A stretch of 44,190 nucleotides of DNA from Clostridiales bacterium (GCA_015058275.1 SVCQ01000018.1:1-44190); one strand, 5' to 3'. Positions 1 to 8,398 are shown, counted from the first letter of the stretch. Numbers and translations: made by a program. Notes: generated by a model not told the origin, from the letters alone.

Positions 1-20
1 AAAAATTTGACAATAAAAAA

Positions 21-50
21 CAAGGCGTTGCAAGGCCTTGAGCGATTTTT
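21..50 (+). terminator. possible terminator hairpin at the left edge
   Basis: A 6-bp inverted repeat (CAAGGC at 21-26, GCCTTG at 35-40) is followed by AGCGATTTTT. It could end a gene lying to the left of the window, but the stem is short and the T run is not immediate. Confidence 0.3.
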
Positions 51-373
51 GCTATGCACGAAGTGTTAAACTACCGGCTCATATCGTAAACCTTTTCGTA
101 ACTTATTTATATTATTCGCAACAATATTATAACATCCTTGTCCGAATCGCAATACAATCTGGATATACTAAGTGTTGTTCATGCAGGCTGTCAGTTCAAC
201 TCGAAAGAGTATGTTTGCGAGTGACACTTACAGACTCTCCGGTCTACGGGGAGAGTCAAACCAAACTCGATATGAGATAGTGCTTTGAAGAAACGGCTAT
301 GTACAGGTTGATGGGGTTCAACGTGTCCAGAGTCGTTTTTTCATTGCCGCGCTTGCCCGCTGTCTGCACGTTC
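51..373. other. non-coding stretch without a recognisable gene
   Basis: I see no open frame here with a ribosome site or familiar protein features. An 8-bp inverted repeat (GACTCTCC at 233-240 with GGAGAGTC at 250-257) could fold, but it is not followed by a T run. The stretch is more AT-rich at its left end than the flanking genes. Confidence 0.5.
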
Positions 374-481
374 CGGTGCGGACATTCACCCCATTTGGGG
401 CCTTCGGTCCGCACCGTTTTGACCTCATTTCAATCCTCCGGTGCGGACAATCGCCTCATTTTGCTCTTTCCGTCCGCACCG
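374..481. repeat. two-unit hairpin array with conserved 10-bp stems
   Basis: Two units of exactly 43 nt (374-416 and 439-481) each begin with CGGTGCGGAC and end with its reverse complement GTCCGCACCG. The loops differ, and a 22-nt spacer separates the units. The first loop contains a second small hairpin (CCCCA/GGGG). The stems are identical while the loops are not, which points to selection on structure or a protein site, or to recent copying of a palindromic element. The function is unknown. Confidence 0.75.
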
Positions 482-487
482 CAGCAA

Positions 488-522
488 TAAAACAGGGGAG
501 TTCGGCTTGACCGCTCCCCTGT
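488..522 (-). terminator. terminator of the CobW/GH25 operon
   Basis: A perfect 9-bp stem (ACAGGGGAG at 492-500 with CTCCCCTGT at 514-522) lies just after the stop of the muramidase gene. On the minus strand it is followed by TTTTATT, as expected for an intrinsic terminator. Confidence 0.8.
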
Positions 523-543
523 CCGGTAACCATTATCGGTTCA

Positions 544-2022
544 CTATCTGACTCTTACTTTCTTCTTGGCGCTCCATTTTGAGTAGTACCTGACGCCGGC
601 GTAATCTCTGTAGCATCTTACCTGTACCCAGTAATTTCTCTTCCTGGCATTGGTCGAGATCTTCTTTGAGGTCTTGTTGTACTTGGTGCCGACAGTCTTG
701 ATGTCGCTTTCCTTCATGTCCTTCCTGCGGCTGTACCTGACCTCGTAACCGCTTACGCTGCTCTTGCTCTTCTTGGATACCTTTATCTTGAAGGCCTTCT
801 TCTTGCCGTTGAGCGATCTGATCTTGGTCTTAGGTACCGAGATGTTGACCGCCGCCGGAGCGTCGTATGCGGACATCCCGCCTGCGCCTGCTGTCAGATA
901 GTTGGCGCTCACGCCGTTGAGGTTCTGGTTGGCGTCTCCGCTCGATGATCCCGCTACAGTCAGAGGGACAAGCGCGTATCCGGACCAGCCGCCTGCCGCG
1001 ATACCCTTGATGTACGCGTAGCCCTGACCGGTCTTGTTGGTCCTGATAGTTCCGACGTTATAGTGCACTCCCTCCTGGAGAGTCTGACCGTTATAGGTGA
1101 TCCTGAAGTGAGGATTCTTGGCCTCCGCTACGCTCAGGACGTTCCTGCCCTGGATCGTAGTCTGCGGTCTGCCGTTCACGTTCTTGTTGATATACCAGAA
1201 GTCCGCGTCGATGCTGCCCTTGAATCCGAGATACGAGAGCATGCCGTCGATCTTGGCACTGCTGGAGTACTGCCACTTGCTGTAATTGCCGCCGTACTGG
1301 CATCTGCTGTAGTACTGTGCGCACCACAGGTCAACATCGGCAGCGAGCTGGGAAGTATCGATGTATTTGTTGAAGAAGTCCGTGCTTGCGTAGATGCCCG
1401 GAGTGTAGCCGGCCGACTTGATCGTGTTGCAGAATGCTGCCGCCGCGTTAGAAGCCGCCGTCCTCTTGAGACCGTACATCCTGCCGAGGATCCCTCCTGC
1501 GAATTCATAGTCCATGTATACAGGCAGCTGAAGGTCCTTAGGTCCGATGCCGAGAGCTCTCAGTCTGTTGATCGCGAAGTTGGCTTCCTGGACAGCCTCG
1601 GTCACGTTGGTCGCCTGCGAGAATACGTATACGCCCGTCATGACTCCGTTGGCCTTAGCATTGCTGTACTGGTATGCGAAGTTGTCGTCAGTACGTGTCT
1701 TGAGCGTACCTCTGCCGTATCCGCTCCATGTTACTCTCATGATCGCGAAGTCAACGCCGGCGTTCCTGGCTGCTCCGAAGTCGCAGTTCTTGGACTGCCA
1801 GTCGGAGATGTCCACACCGTTGACAAGCACGCTGCTTGCGTATCTGCCGTTGTGGTAGTAGGTCGATCTGCCGGTGCTGCTGTATGGGCTTCCCGATCCG
1901 AAGTCGCCCGCATATGAAGATTCCCCGACAAAGCCGAAGCCCGATGCCAGGCCGATTGTCATTGCCATTATCAGAAGTCCGGATGCGAATCTTTTGAGTC
2001 CGTTCTTAGGCTTCCTGTTCAT
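544..2022 (-). CDS. secreted GH25 muramidase (lysozyme) with C-terminal wall-type domain
   Basis: This 492-residue protein starts with a basic then hydrophobic signal peptide ending near residue 38 (SSYA). The glycoside hydrolase 25 domain spans roughly residues 65-285. It shows the family's early GVDISDWQ motif and the catalytic-type MDYEF segment. GH25 enzymes cleave the N-acetylmuramic acid to N-acetylglucosamine bond of peptidoglycan. A middle segment resembles surface Ig-like modules, and the lysine-rich end resembles the fibronectin III-like repeats of Firmicutes wall proteins. It follows the CobW-like gene by 17 bp, with the ribosome site GAGGGGACC, and is last in that operon. Why a wall hydrolase should be co-transcribed with metal GTPases is not evident; a zinc-limitation or envelope response is possible. 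Confidence 0.88.
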   Translation of the reverse strand: MNRKPKNGLKRFASGLLIMAMTIGLASGFGFVGESSYAGDFGSGSPYSSTGRSTYYHNGRYASSVLVNGVDISDWQSKNCDFGAARNAGVDFAIMRVTWSGYGRGTLKTRTDDNFAYQYSNAKANGVMTGVYVFSQATNVTEAVQEANFAINRLRALGIGPKDLQLPVYMDYEFAGGILGRMYGLKRTAASNAAAAFCNTIKSAGYTPGIYASTDFFNKYIDTSQLAADVDLWCAQYYSRCQYGGNYSKWQYSSSAKIDGMLSYLGFKGSIDADFWYINKNVNGRPQTTIQGRNVLSVAEAKNPHFRITYNGQTLQEGVHYNVGTIRTNKTGQGYAYIKGIAAGGWSGYALVPLTVAGSSSGDANQNLNGVSANYLTAGAGGMSAYDAPAAVNISVPKTKIRSLNGKKKAFKIKVSKKSKSSVSGYEVRYSRRKDMKESDIKTVGTKYNKTSKKISTNARKRNYWVQVRCYRDYAGVRYYSKWSAKKKVRVR

Positions 2023-2039
2023 TTCTGGTCCCCTCTTTC

Positions 2040-2981
2040 CTAAAATGTTGCGACCTCCGGCTCACATGCCTCGGTCTTTTCAAGTTTCTTTATGTAGAGC
2101 ACAGGGCCCTTCTCCTTGTATGCCTCGGTGTACTCAACCCGCACCTTGGCTGTAATCTTCACCCAGTCGCCTACGCTCAGAGTCTCAGATCCTGAGTAGT
2201 AGGCCAGAAGTCCGGCAAACTGTATGTCTGCCTCGCAGCAGGTCATCACGTGTCTTCCGAATGCGAACTGCCCTTCCGGGAGTTCGTCCGAGAGCGCTAC
2301 CCTGCCCTTCACTATGAAGGTCTTGCCGTCGTAGTCGTCTTCGTTCTCGTTGATGTCCCTGTACCACTCCGCGTACCACTCGTCTTCGATCTCGATCTGC
2401 GAAGCGTTCATGTCGTACGGGAGAGGATCGATTATGTCGTCCGGCTCAATGTCGTCTGGTCCGTACTCGTACACGATGAGGGATCTGCGGTTTGCGATCC
2501 TTACCTCCTTGTGGTAAGGCATCTTGTCGAATCCCTTCTCGCATCTGTTGAACACGACCATGTCCGCAGTCTGCATCTTGTTGAAGCACAGCTGACGCAT
2601 GTTCTGGTTGTACATCAGGAAGGTCTTCGCGTCGAAGAGAGCCATTTCCTGAGCGATGAGCCAGTTGCGCGGCATGGCTGCAAAGAGCTTCTGGACTTCC
2701 CACATGCCGTTGTACTCTACAACGACTCTGTCGAAGTTTCCTCTGTGCTCGAACCTTCCGAGGTTCACCTCGTTGAGCTCGGCCTCGCTTTTGATTCGCT
2801 CCACCGTCACTCCCGGGCCTACGAACTTCTCCGGCTCGTAGTCGACCTCGCCGTTCTCGCAGATCAGCAGGAGAGTCCTGCCGTCATCTCCGAACTCGTG
2901 GTTCTCGAGGGTCTCTTTTATGAATGATGTTTTGCCTGCACCGAGGAATCCGGTGAACAGGTATACAGGTTTGTCTGTCAT
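2040..2981 (-). CDS. degenerate CobW-type GTPase fused to a YcgQ/DUF1980-like domain
   Basis: This 313-residue protein opens with a CobW/G3E Walker A motif (GFLGAGKTS, residues 11-19). It lacks the CxCC metal motif that its upstream paralogue has. From about residue 215 the sequence stops looking like CobW. It resembles the C-terminal domain of the TIGR03943/YcgQ proteins: an F.GRHVMTCCEADI segment, then LSVGDWVKI and a closing PVLYIKKLEK strand. In Bacillus, YcgQ and a CobW protein belong to the zinc-starvation response (family knowledge). I infer a metal-handling fusion in which the CobW part may be regulatory or structural. The start overlaps the upstream gene's stop by 4 nt (ATGA), which suggests translational coupling. 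It could also be annotated simply as GTP-binding protein. Confidence 0.8.
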   Translation of the reverse strand: MTDKPVYLFTGFLGAGKTSFIKETLENHEFGDDGRTLLLICENGEVDYEPEKFVGPGVTVERIKSEAELNEVNLGRFEHRGNFDRVVVEYNGMWEVQKLFAAMPRNWLIAQEMALFDAKTFLMYNQNMRQLCFNKMQTADMVVFNRCEKGFDKMPYHKEVRIANRRSLIVYEYGPDDIEPDDIIDPLPYDMNASQIEIEDEWYAEWYRDINENEDDYDGKTFIVKGRVALSDELPEGQFAFGRHVMTCCEADIQFAGLLAYYSGSETLSVGDWVKITAKVRVEYTEAYKEKGPVLYIKKLEKTEACEPEVATF

Positions 2982-4084
2982 GATAATCTGAATAATTCCT
3001 TAAGCTTGTCTTTGTTGAGTCTTGTTCCGATGACTGCGACCATTCCCGTGGCCTCAGCTTCCGTGTCTCTGATCTCGCCCTCACCCGGGACGTAGTCGAA
3101 TTCTATCCATCCGCCCTCGGCGTTCTCTACGAGGCCCTTGGCTCTGAGTATCTCTCCGCACTCATCGAGGCTGTCGATGATCTCCTCAATCTCAGCTCTG
3201 GTGTATTTGTTGCTCGTCTGAGCCCCGACTTCGTCGAATACCTCATCGGCATCGTGGCCGTGGTGATGGTGATGATGGTGGTGGTGCCCGCATCCGCACT
3301 CGTGCTCTTCGTCATCATCGTGGTGGTGATGATGTTCATGATCGTGGTCATGATGGTGGCAGCTCTCATGCTCCTCATCGTCGTGATGGTGGTGATGATG
3401 ATGCTCGTGATCATGATCGTGCTCATGCTCGTGAGCCTCGAGCTCCTCGTAGGCTTCCGCTCTGAGCTTGTCGAGCTCTGCGTTGAGGGTCTTGTCAGAC
3501 TCCATCACCTCGAGCATCTTGGCCCCTGAGAGCTGATCCCAGTCCGTTGTCACTACCTGCGCGGTCTTGTTGAGCTTGCGGATGTCAGCTACGACGCTGT
3601 CGAGTTCCTCCGCGCTCATCCCCTGCTGGTGCGAGAGGAATATCGAGCTGGCATGTTCTACCTGATTGGCAAAGAACTCGCCAAAGTTCTCCATGTACAT
3701 CCTGTATCTCTTGGCATCAACGACAGTCGTGAAGCCGTTGAGTTCGATCTTGTCATTGTCGAGGTCCTGTACCGCGATGATGACGTCCGAGAGCTTGCCG
3801 ACGCCCGAAGGCTCGATGAGTATCCTGTCAGGGTCATACTGCTCGATGACCTCTCCCAGAGCCTTGCCGAAGTCTCCGACCAGGGTGCAGCAGATGCAGC
3901 CCGCAACCATCTCGTTGATGTGTACGCCTGACTCTCTTAAGAATCCCGTGTCGACTCCGATCTCGCCGAATTCGTTCTCGATAAGGACTATGTTCTTTGT
4001 CTCATAACCTTCGGATATGAGCTTCTTGATAAGTGTCGTTTTGCCTGCTCCGAGGAAACCGGAGAAGATATCTACTTTTGCCAT
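2978..4084 (-). CDS. CobW/G3E-family metallochaperone GTPase with long His-rich segment
   Basis: This 368-residue CobW-family GTPase is first in its operon. Walker A is GFLGAGKTT (residues 9-17), the ENEFGEIGVD segment follows, and the metal motif GCICC holds Cys63, Cys65 and Cys66. A long acidic and histidine-rich stretch lies at about residues 218-285 (runs of up to nine His, plus Cys-Gly-Cys), so the protein should bind zinc, nickel or cobalt. The C-terminal CobW_C-like domain follows. CobW proteins deliver metal to target enzymes using GTP hydrolysis. It is transcribed divergently from the EamA gene from a promoter overlapped by a perfect inverted repeat, so regulation by a metal sensor is plausible but unproven. 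Confidence 0.88.
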   Translation of the reverse strand: MAKVDIFSGFLGAGKTTLIKKLISEGYETKNIVLIENEFGEIGVDTGFLRESGVHINEMVAGCICCTLVGDFGKALGEVIEQYDPDRILIEPSGVGKLSDVIIAVQDLDNDKIELNGFTTVVDAKRYRMYMENFGEFFANQVEHASSIFLSHQQGMSAEELDSVVADIRKLNKTAQVVTTDWDQLSGAKMLEVMESDKTLNAELDKLRAEAYEELEAHEHEHDHDHEHHHHHHHDDEEHESCHHHDHDHEHHHHHDDDEEHECGCGHHHHHHHHHGHDADEVFDEVGAQTSNKYTRAEIEEIIDSLDECGEILRAKGLVENAEGGWIEFDYVPGEGEIRDTEAEATGMVAVIGTRLNKDKLKELFRLS

Positions 4085-4157
4085 TGCTTTCCTTCCTTGT
4101 CCGCGGGTCTCACCCCCGCCGTCAGGGCATTATCGCCCCTGTGATCTTACGCTTGTA

Positions 4158-4197
4158 AGTATAACTCTTTACATAATACTGTAAACTTTCCTTTACA
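4158..4197 (-). promoter_or_regulatory. promoter of the CobW operon with overlapping inverted repeat
   Basis: On the minus strand TTTACA (4180-4185) and TATACT (4158-4163) are separated by 16 bp, a good sigma-A promoter. The -35 box is one arm of a perfect TGTAAA-N6-TTTACA inverted repeat (4180-4197), a plausible repressor site. It does not match the Fur or Zur consensus I know. Confidence 0.6.
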
Positions 4198-4268
4198 ATC
4201 TTTAATGCTCACTCTTAACAGATTTTTAATAATTCCCGGCATGTTTGCATTTAAATGTAAACCACCGA

Positions 4269-4297
4269 TTGAACACTCCCTTCGACTGTAATAAAAT
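4269..4297 (+). promoter_or_regulatory. promoter of the EamA transporter gene
   Basis: TTGAAC (4269-4274) and TAAAAT (4292-4297) are 17 bp apart. Transcription from here would begin near 4304, which supports the start codon at 4326 over upstream ATGs. Confidence 0.55.
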
Positions 4298-4325
4298 GTC
4301 TTCCATGGAATTCAAAGGGATAGAG

Positions 4326-5252
4326 ATGAACGAAAGAAGAGGAGAATTCCTCGTTGGTTTGGCACTTGCTCTAAGAGCGAGCTCTCTTCTCTTTGCGACG
4401 ATAGCCATGCGCACGATGGGACCATTCCTGACCATTGCGATCAGGTTCACCATCGCGTTCATCATCATCGCCTTCCTCTTCCGCAGGAACATCACCAAGG
4501 TCGATGCAAAGACGCTGCTCCACTGCGCTCTCATCGGCATCACCTTCTTCTTTGCGATGCTCTTCGAGCTCCTCGGCCTCAAGACCACGCCGTCATCAGT
4601 CACGGCCTTCCTCGAGGGCATGGTAGTCGTAATGGTCCCTGCAGTCACAGGCATTGTCTACAAAAAGCTCCCTGACCGCATGACCGTGTTCTCGGCCATA
4701 CTGGCGATCATAGGAGTCGGTTTCCTGACGCTCAAGGGCGACAGGATCGGCTTCACTTCGGGCGAGCTGCTCGTACTCTTCGGTACCTTCTGGTACTCGC
4801 TCTCGGTGCTTGTCACGGACACGGCCGCCAAGCACGACGATCTTATGACAGTATCCATATATCAGCTTCTGTTCATCGCGATATTCGCCTACATCGGAGC
4901 CTTTATCTTTGAGGAGATCAGGCTGCCGCAGTCCGGCACAGAGTGGGGAGCCGTCTTCGCGCTCGCCGTCATCTGCAGCTGCGTCGGCTTCACCATACAG
5001 CCTTTCGGCCAGAAGTACATCACTCCTGAGAGAGCCGGCATACTGGCCATATTCAACCCTCTGACCGCCGCAGTGCTCGGTGTCATCTTCCTGCACGAAA
5101 AAATGACCCCGTCGATGCTGCTGGGGTCATTCCTCATACTCGTTTCCATACTCGTGCCTGCCCTGATAGCAGATCGCGCCGCCCGCCGCGATGCAGCCGC
5201 GGCCATTGACTCAGACGCGGACTCCGGTCCGGACGGACCAGGCCGTAATTAG
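4326..5252 (+). CDS. EamA/DMT-family transporter
   Basis: This 308-residue protein has about ten hydrophobic segments arranged as two similar halves, the layout of drug/metabolite transporters (EamA). Such proteins usually export amino acids, nucleotides or other metabolites across the inner membrane; the substrate cannot be read from the sequence. I chose ATG 4326 (MNERRGEF) because AAAGGGA lies 5 nt upstream and a sigma-A promoter lies just before it. Longer starts at 4245 or 4296 would precede the predicted transcript. The tail (after about residue 285) is Ala- and Asp-rich and hydrophilic. The gene overlaps the convergent isomerase-like gene by 4 bp at their stops. Confidence 0.85.
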   Translation: MNERRGEFLVGLALALRASSLLFATIAMRTMGPFLTIAIRFTIAFIIIAFLFRRNITKVDAKTLLHCALIGITFFFAMLFELLGLKTTPSSVTAFLEGMVVVMVPAVTGIVYKKLPDRMTVFSAILAIIGVGFLTLKGDRIGFTSGELLVLFGTFWYSLSVLVTDTAAKHDDLMTVSIYQLLFIAIFAYIGAFIFEEIRLPQSGTEWGAVFALAVICSCVGFTIQPFGQKYITPERAGILAIFNPLTAAVLGVIFLHEKMTPSMLLGSFLILVSILVPALIADRAARRDAAAAIDSDADSGPDGPGRN

Positions 5253-6304
5253 ACCAGGAATTCTCCGTCTCCGGTGTCATACTCATTGAGTCTGTCGGCG
5301 CTGTACACCCCTCTGTCTGTCACTACGCCCGTCACGAGTTCCGGCGGAGTTATATCGAAGGCCGGATAATAACCCTTTACCTCCTGATTGGCCGTCGGAT
5401 GCCCCATCGCCATGAGCACATCCGAGGCATTCCTCATCTCTATCTTTACCGTATCCACAGTAGGGTGCCCCTTATCCGGAGTGCCGGATACATAGTACGG
5501 TATCCCGTGATACCTGGCCGCTATCGCGATCTGGTATGTCCCTACCTTGTTGACCACATGTCCGTCCACGCATATGACATCGGCCGCCGATGTGAATAGG
5601 TCTATCCCTTCGTTCTTCATGACAGCAGCCGGCATATTGTCCGTAATGACGGTCACATCAAACCCCATGTCATGGCAGACCGTCGCCGTCAGCCTGGAGC
5701 CCTGGAAGAAAGGCCTCGTCTCCGGGCAGTACAGCCTGATGTCCTTGCCCTGCAGCCTTGCCTCCTTTAGCATCTGCCCGACTATGGTCTCGGCGAAGCA
5801 CTGCGTCATGACAGCGCCGTGATCCGGGAAGAGCGCAGCCAGATGTTTGCCGACCTTGCCTATCCCTGCATATCTCGTATTGTTCTGCTCTATGGAGAAT
5901 TCCCTGATTGCCTCCGACGCATCATCTCCGCCCGCAGCAAATACCTTTTTTGCGACCTCAAGGCAGGACGTCGTGATCCTCTCCATGCGCCATGTGGTGG
6001 TTGGTCTGGCATGCGAGATCGTGTACGATGCCTTCTCAAGGAACTCAAGCTGCTCAGCCTCGCTCCTGCCCCTGCACTCGTAAGCCGCAAGAGCCATGCC
6101 CATCGAAGCCGCCACATAAGGCCCCGCGCTCTGCGTGACCATGTCCTTTATGGCCTGCGCAACCTCCCCGTGAGTGCGGCACTCCACTTTGGTCACCTCA
6201 ACAGGATAGACGCGTCTGTCGAGTATCCTGACGACGCCGTCCTCATACCAGGCTATATTCTCATATTGGAGCATCCACGCGAGCCCTCTGTCCTGTCTCT
6301 CCAT
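5249..6304 (-). CDS. MtnA / eIF2B-family sugar-phosphate isomerase-like protein
   Basis: This 351-residue protein belongs to the eIF2B-alpha/MtnA fold. It has the RPTTTWRMER segment near residue 100, ETRPFFQGSRLTA at about 195-207, and NKVGTYQIAI near 252. Methylthioribose-1-phosphate isomerase (MtnA) uses a Cys and an Asp. Here Cys169 sits in MTQCFAETI rather than the usual THCN-type motif. The candidate Asp247 lies in a loop shortened by about four residues (CVDGHVVNK instead of a GADRI-type motif). It could therefore act on a different ribose phosphate, or be a divergent salvage enzyme. It begins 2 bp after the acyl-CoA ligase stop, so the two are probably co-transcribed, which is an unusual partnership. 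No other methionine-salvage gene is visible in the window. Confidence 0.72.
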   Translation of the reverse strand: MERQDRGLAWMLQYENIAWYEDGVVRILDRRVYPVEVTKVECRTHGEVAQAIKDMVTQSAGPYVAASMGMALAAYECRGRSEAEQLEFLEKASYTISHARPTTTWRMERITTSCLEVAKKVFAAGGDDASEAIREFSIEQNNTRYAGIGKVGKHLAALFPDHGAVMTQCFAETIVGQMLKEARLQGKDIRLYCPETRPFFQGSRLTATVCHDMGFDVTVITDNMPAAVMKNEGIDLFTSAADVICVDGHVVNKVGTYQIAIAARYHGIPYYVSGTPDKGHPTVDTVKIEMRNASDVLMAMGHPTANQEVKGYYPAFDITPPELVTGVVTDRGVYSADRLNEYDTGDGEFLV

Positions 6305-6306
6305 GC

Positions 6307-8145
6307 TTATTTCTTTGAACTCTTCTTACCCTTAGTCTCTGCCGCCGCAGTCTCAGCAGTCCCGGCCGCCTCTGCGGCCTCCTGCTCGGCCTTGTATTTG
6401 GCCGCTTCCTCTTCCTCGAGCACGCGGTACGCCACCTTGCCGACAAGGGTCTTAGGCAGCTCATCGCGGAACTCTATATCATAAGGCATCGCGTACTTGG
6501 CGATGTGCTTCCTTCCGTATTTCATGAGCTCTTCCTTGAGCTCCTCGCCCGCATTCACGCCCTTTTTTGGCATGATGAACATCTTGACCTTTTGCATCCT
6601 GTAGCTGTCAGGCACTCCTACCGCGCAGCTCATCTGGACCTTTTCGTGAGCGTCAAAGATGTTCTCTAGCTGTGCCGGATAGATATTGTATCCGGACGAG
6701 ACGATCATCCTCTTGGCCCTGCCCTTAAAGTATATGAAGCCCTCATCGTCCATCAGGCCGAGGTCTCCCGTGTATACCCATCTGAGTCCGTCTTCGTGTT
6801 CTCTGATCGTCTCGGCGGTCTCCTCAGGCATATCGAGGTAGCCCTGCATCACGGACGGACCCGCGAGCAGTATCTCGCCCTCCTCGCCGTACGTGACTTC
6901 CTCTGCCGTGCCCGGCTTTACGATCTTGTAATAAGTGTCAGGGAACGGGATGCCTATGCTGCCCTCCTTGTGGAACTGCGGCGGAGTCAGGCATGAGGCC
7001 GTTACGCACTCCGTGGTGCCGTAGCCCTCGCGCACCTGTATCGTGCCCTTGTGATCCGCGATAAAGGCATCGAACTTCTTTTTGAGCTCAGGCGTAAGCG
7101 AGTCGCCTCCGGAGAAGACTCCCTTGAGGCAGGAGAGATCCTTGCCGCTCATCGAAGGCAGTCTCAGAAGAGCTTCGAAGAGTGTCGGAACTCCGGCGAT
7201 GAAGTTGCACCTGTACTTTGTGATCAGCTTGGCGTAGCTCTTAGGCGTGAAGCGCGGCACGAGCACGCAGCGCCCGCCGCCGGAGAGCATGGTATGTATG
7301 CATACTCCGAGGCCGAAGCCGTGGAATATAGGCATGGCGGCCAGCATCTTGTCGCCCACCTTGAACATCGGATTGGCGGCTATGACCTGCTCTCCGAGAG
7401 CGTTGAAGTTGAGATTGGTCAGGACTATGCCCTTGGTCGTGCCGGTCGTGCCTCCCGAGTAGAGGATGGCAGCCGGATCATCAGGCTGTCTTTTGACCTT
7501 GTATTCGTAGCCGCAGTGTCTGCCGAGCTTCATGAACTCCGGCCACTGGAATACAGGAGCGTCTCTCGGTATCTTTTGTATCTTGCGGCCCTCGGTCAGC
7601 ATGTAGCCGACCTTGATCGGTCTTGTCAGCTCGTCCTTGATGCGGGCGATGATGACGTTCTGTATCTTGGTATTCTTTCTGATGGCTTCGATCTTGTGAT
7701 AGAACTGGTCGAGGGTGATGACCATGACCGAGCCCGACATATTAAGGTAGTTCTCGATCTCCTTTTCGGCCGAGAGCGGATGTATCATATTTGCGATACC
7801 TCCAACCAGATTGACCGCATAGAGCATGTAGATAGCCTGCGGGCAGTTCGGCATCGCGATGGTGACCCTGTCGTTCTCCCGTATCCCGAGCACCTTGAGG
7901 GACTTCGCACATGTATTGATCTGATCGACCATGTACTTGTAGCTTATGTGTTTACCCATGAAGTCCATGGCTACCGACAGAGGGTGCTTTTTGGCTGTCG
8001 CCTCCACCTTTTCGTACATAGTGCCGTTGAAGTATTCTATCGTCAGCGGCAGCTCGCCCCTGCTCTTGTCCCACGGTATCTTTACCTTGTCCGGTACCGG
8101 GAAAACTATCTTACCTTTTTCATTCAGTGTCCATTTGTGATCCAT
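6307..8145 (-). CDS. AMP-forming acyl-CoA ligase (ANL family)
   Basis: This 612-residue enzyme of the acyl-adenylate-forming family couples a carboxylic acid to CoA using ATP. Motifs in order are the P-loop YSGGTTGTTKG (near residue 230), GYGTTECVT (about 375), YTGDLG with KGRAKRMIVSSG (about 460-490), and the C-terminal PKTLVGKVAYR carrying the catalytic-type lysine. The last 35 residues form an Ala/Glu/Lys-rich tail. The fatty or aromatic acid substrate is not identifiable. The gene lies 27 bp after a receiver-fragment gene and 2 bp before the MtnA-like gene. The ribosome site is weak (AAAGG about 17 nt upstream). Confidence 0.88.
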   Translation of the reverse strand: MDHKWTLNEKGKIVFPVPDKVKIPWDKSRGELPLTIEYFNGTMYEKVEATAKKHPLSVAMDFMGKHISYKYMVDQINTCAKSLKVLGIRENDRVTIAMPNCPQAIYMLYAVNLVGGIANMIHPLSAEKEIENYLNMSGSVMVITLDQFYHKIEAIRKNTKIQNVIIARIKDELTRPIKVGYMLTEGRKIQKIPRDAPVFQWPEFMKLGRHCGYEYKVKRQPDDPAAILYSGGTTGTTKGIVLTNLNFNALGEQVIAANPMFKVGDKMLAAMPIFHGFGLGVCIHTMLSGGGRCVLVPRFTPKSYAKLITKYRCNFIAGVPTLFEALLRLPSMSGKDLSCLKGVFSGGDSLTPELKKKFDAFIADHKGTIQVREGYGTTECVTASCLTPPQFHKEGSIGIPFPDTYYKIVKPGTAEEVTYGEEGEILLAGPSVMQGYLDMPEETAETIREHEDGLRWVYTGDLGLMDDEGFIYFKGRAKRMIVSSGYNIYPAQLENIFDAHEKVQMSCAVGVPDSYRMQKVKMFIMPKKGVNAGEELKEELMKYGRKHIAKYAMPYDIEFRDELPKTLVGKVAYRVLEEEEAAKYKAEQEAAEAAGTAETAAAETKGKKSSKK

Positions 8146-8172
8146 CTTGATTCGTTCTCTGCCTTTCTTTTT

Positions 8173-8391
8173 TTATATCGTCTGGTATTCTCTGATACCC
8201 GCTATCGTCTTGTCGAACGCAGCGTATACATCTTCGAGCTTCGCCTTTACCTCCGCATCGCTGAGCCTTCTCCCGGTCTCCGGGCGGTATTCCTCGGTTA
8301 TCACTCCGACCATGGCCGCGAGACTGTTGATCTCCTGATCATCGACTACCAGCACAAGCGGTTTTCTGTACAGTTCTCCTGATCGGATCAT
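8173..8391 (-). CDS. truncated receiver-domain protein, function unknown
   Basis: This 72-residue ORF starts 7 nt after the hybrid kinase stop, with GAGGAG about 10 nt upstream. Residues 10-32 (LVLVVDDQEINS onward) match the first strand and helix of a response-regulator receiver, including the acidic pair. The phospho-acceptor Asp strand and the rest of the domain are missing. The second half is a charged helix ending in IREYQTI. It is best read as a decayed or internally deleted regulator of the adjacent kinase. It could still bind another protein. The ORF is intact and closely packed in the operon, which argues for expression. Confidence 0.55.
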   Translation of the reverse strand: MIRSGELYRKPLVLVVDDQEINSLAAMVGVITEEYRPETGRRLSDAEVKAKLEDVYAAFDKTIAGIREYQTI

Positions 8392-8398
8392 CTGTCTG

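Noticed and set aside
374-481. CRISPR-like repeat array at the left edge
   Set aside because: Only two units. The repeats are split hairpin arms around variable loops rather than a direct repeat with uniform spacers, and no cas genes are present.
38-490. Two open frames (38-280 and 299-490, plus strand) as genes
   Set aside because: Neither has a ribosome site or recognisable protein features, and the second runs through the hairpin array.
3254-3529. Val/Met-rich plus-strand frame
   Set aside because: It is the antisense reading of the histidine- and aspartate-rich segment of the CobW gene.
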